IMG/VR virus record: IMGVR_UViG_3300037574_000317
Location: 1 to 21,603 of that record
Source of the DNA: a virus
Strand: one strand, 5' to 3'
Length of the DNA stretch: 21,603 nucleotides
The translations under genes and the position numbers were made by a program. The notes under the pieces were generated by a model. It was not told where the DNA came from. It saw nothing but the letters and a program-made list of their open reading frames with translations, and searched no databases. Shown one piece after another: positions 20,860-21,603 of the stretch; the first letter of the stretch is position 1, and every line of letters begins with the position of its first letter.

Positions 20860-21195
20860 TTACCGTGTCGCAATGCTGTGGCAATGCTTACGTGAACTTT
20901 TCGCGAGTTGAAAGATCAGAAAGAGGGCCTCGCAAATCCCGTTCCGATAATCCTTTTCTTCTCCTCTTTGTCCCCCCGGCCCCTTCGCATCTGCCATCCG
21001 AAGGCAATGCTCTGGCCGAAGAGCTGGTTCACAGATGCTCCTATACATAAGCCATCCGGCCCCCGCAATGCCTCCGGGTATGGTTTTCCGGACTTATGCG
21101 ACGGGGCGGTCATGCATCAAGATACCCGCAATAAGGGAATCTGTTAGCCAGTAGCCTTCAGTACCAAATTTTTTTTCAAAGAAATGGAGATTATC
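20860..21195. other. Host intergenic region between tRNA-Arg and peroxidase gene
   Basis: No convincing gene is seen in these 336 bases. GCAATGCT recurs at 20870-20877, 20881-20888 and 21004-21011. The first two copies, 11 bases apart, lie just upstream of the tRNA on its own strand, where its promoter must be. CATAAG (21046-21051) and CTTATG (21093-21098) with inner CCGG segments form an inverted repeat. A T-run at 21169-21177 precedes the peroxidase ribosome-binding site. Confidence 0.5.
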
Positions 21196-21603
21196 ATGAC
21201 CAAGCAATATCACGGGCTGTCGCGTCTCGACCAACTTGCCAAGACCTGCCTTGAGGGCAACGGCCCCAATGCCGTCTTTCCCCGCGTGCTGGACCGGATG
21301 CTCAAACGCAACCCGGTGCATATCGAGAACATCAGCCATGCCGATGTGATCGACGCGCTGACGGACCTTTCCGTGACCATGGGCAAGGACGAACAGACCG
21401 ATGGCCCGGCAGAGGCCGGGATGACCTTTCTCGGACAATTCGTCGACCATGACATCACGCTGGATGCCACCAGCGCATTGGGGTCGCGCATCGACCCTGC
21501 CACCATCACGAATGTGCGCACCCCCAACCTGGACCTTGACTGCGTCTATGGCGCGGGGCCCGAAGCCTCGCCGCATCTCTATGGCAACGGGGCAGCCGAA
21601 CAA
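21196..21603 (+). CDS. Start of a heme peroxidase (animal-peroxidase-like) family gene, host
   Basis: The frame from ATG 21196 is open to the window edge (136 codons) and is preceded by GGAG six bases upstream. LGQFVDHDITLDATS at residues 79-93 is the distal-heme segment of the peroxidase-cyclooxygenase (An_peroxidase) superfamily: Gln81, then Asp84 and the catalytic distal His85. Such bacterial members use hydrogen peroxide to oxidise substrates and are several hundred residues long. The rest lies outside. No signal peptide is seen at the N-terminus (MTKQYHGLSRLDQLAK). This is the first host gene beyond the prophage. Confidence 0.85.
   Translation, partial: MTKQYHGLSRLDQLAKTCLEGNGPNAVFPRVLDRMLKRNPVHIENISHADVIDALTDLSVTMGKDEQTDGPAEAGMTFLGQFVDHDITLDATSALGSRIDPATITNVRTPNLDLDCVYGAGPEASPHLYGNGAAEQ

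Noticed and set aside
20280-21050. Long open frame from the integrase end through the tRNA
   Set aside because: Its first part is a shadow of the integrase and its later part is the antisense translation of the tRNA gene; there is no ribosome-binding site or recognisable domain.
21046-21098. Inverted repeat CATAAG/CTTATG with CCGG as a terminator or attachment core
   Set aside because: The arms are interrupted and widely spaced, no T-run follows, and it lies on the host side of the tRNA; only noted as part of the intergenic region.

Overview
The window is the replication, immunity and integration end of a temperate phage (prophage) inserted at a tRNA-Arg gene of a GC-rich alphaproteobacterium. 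A Rhodobacterales host is the best guess, from codon and amino-acid composition, the integrase type, and the host peroxidase fragment at the right edge. No capsid, tail, terminase or lysis gene is present; those genes and the far attachment site must lie to the left of base 1.

Layout. (1) 1-1895, rightward: the tail of a Gp37/Gp68 (DUF5131) protein, then a tightly coupled run of small phage genes including a C2H2-type zinc-finger protein, an HNH endonuclease and a coiled-coil protein. (2) 1896-6267, rightward from a promoter near 1976-2005: small accessory genes including a RadC/JAB-domain protein, two neighbouring proteins that each carry a beta-clamp-like peptide, a four-cysteine zinc protein and an XRE-type regulator. 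(3) 13421 down to 6182, leftward: a lambda-like early operon with a Cro-like protein, a CII-like HTH protein, a 39-residue basic protein, a possible GapR-like protein, a RuvC-like resolvase, a DnaB helicase, a lambda-O-like initiator, a DNA methyltransferase, a double-HTH protein and four unrecognised genes. (4) 13516-20421, rightward: a CI/LexA-like S24 repressor with its own terminator, then from a second promoter a RecE-like exonuclease, RecT, a LexA-type winged helix, a DUF1364 nuclease-like protein, a large coiled-coil protein, a one-helix membrane protein, a double HTH/Myb-like regulator, an excisionase-like protein and a tyrosine integrase. (5) 20422-20782: the integrase-side attachment arm. 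(6) 20783-21603: host DNA with an intact tRNA-Arg(CCG) and the start of a heme-peroxidase gene.

How it fits together. Repressor and Cro-like genes diverge from one control region (13422-13515). Lytic development would express the leftward operon, whose initiator gene contains seven TGTCCC repeats at 11-12 bp spacing in its linker region. That looks like an iteron origin inside the initiator gene, as in lambda O. The phage brings its own DnaB helicase. RecE-like exonuclease, RecT annealing protein, RuvC-like resolvase and DUF1364 protein form a recombination module. Xis-like and Int proteins close the right end and act at the tRNA.

Most notable observations: the iteron array; a RecT carrying a C-terminal RMF/CrpP-like domain; canonical clamp-binding peptides at the C-terminus of one gene and the N-terminus of its neighbour; and two promoters 12 kb apart that share a conserved 30-bp core and GTAGTG/CACTAC motifs, which suggests one regulator for two operons.
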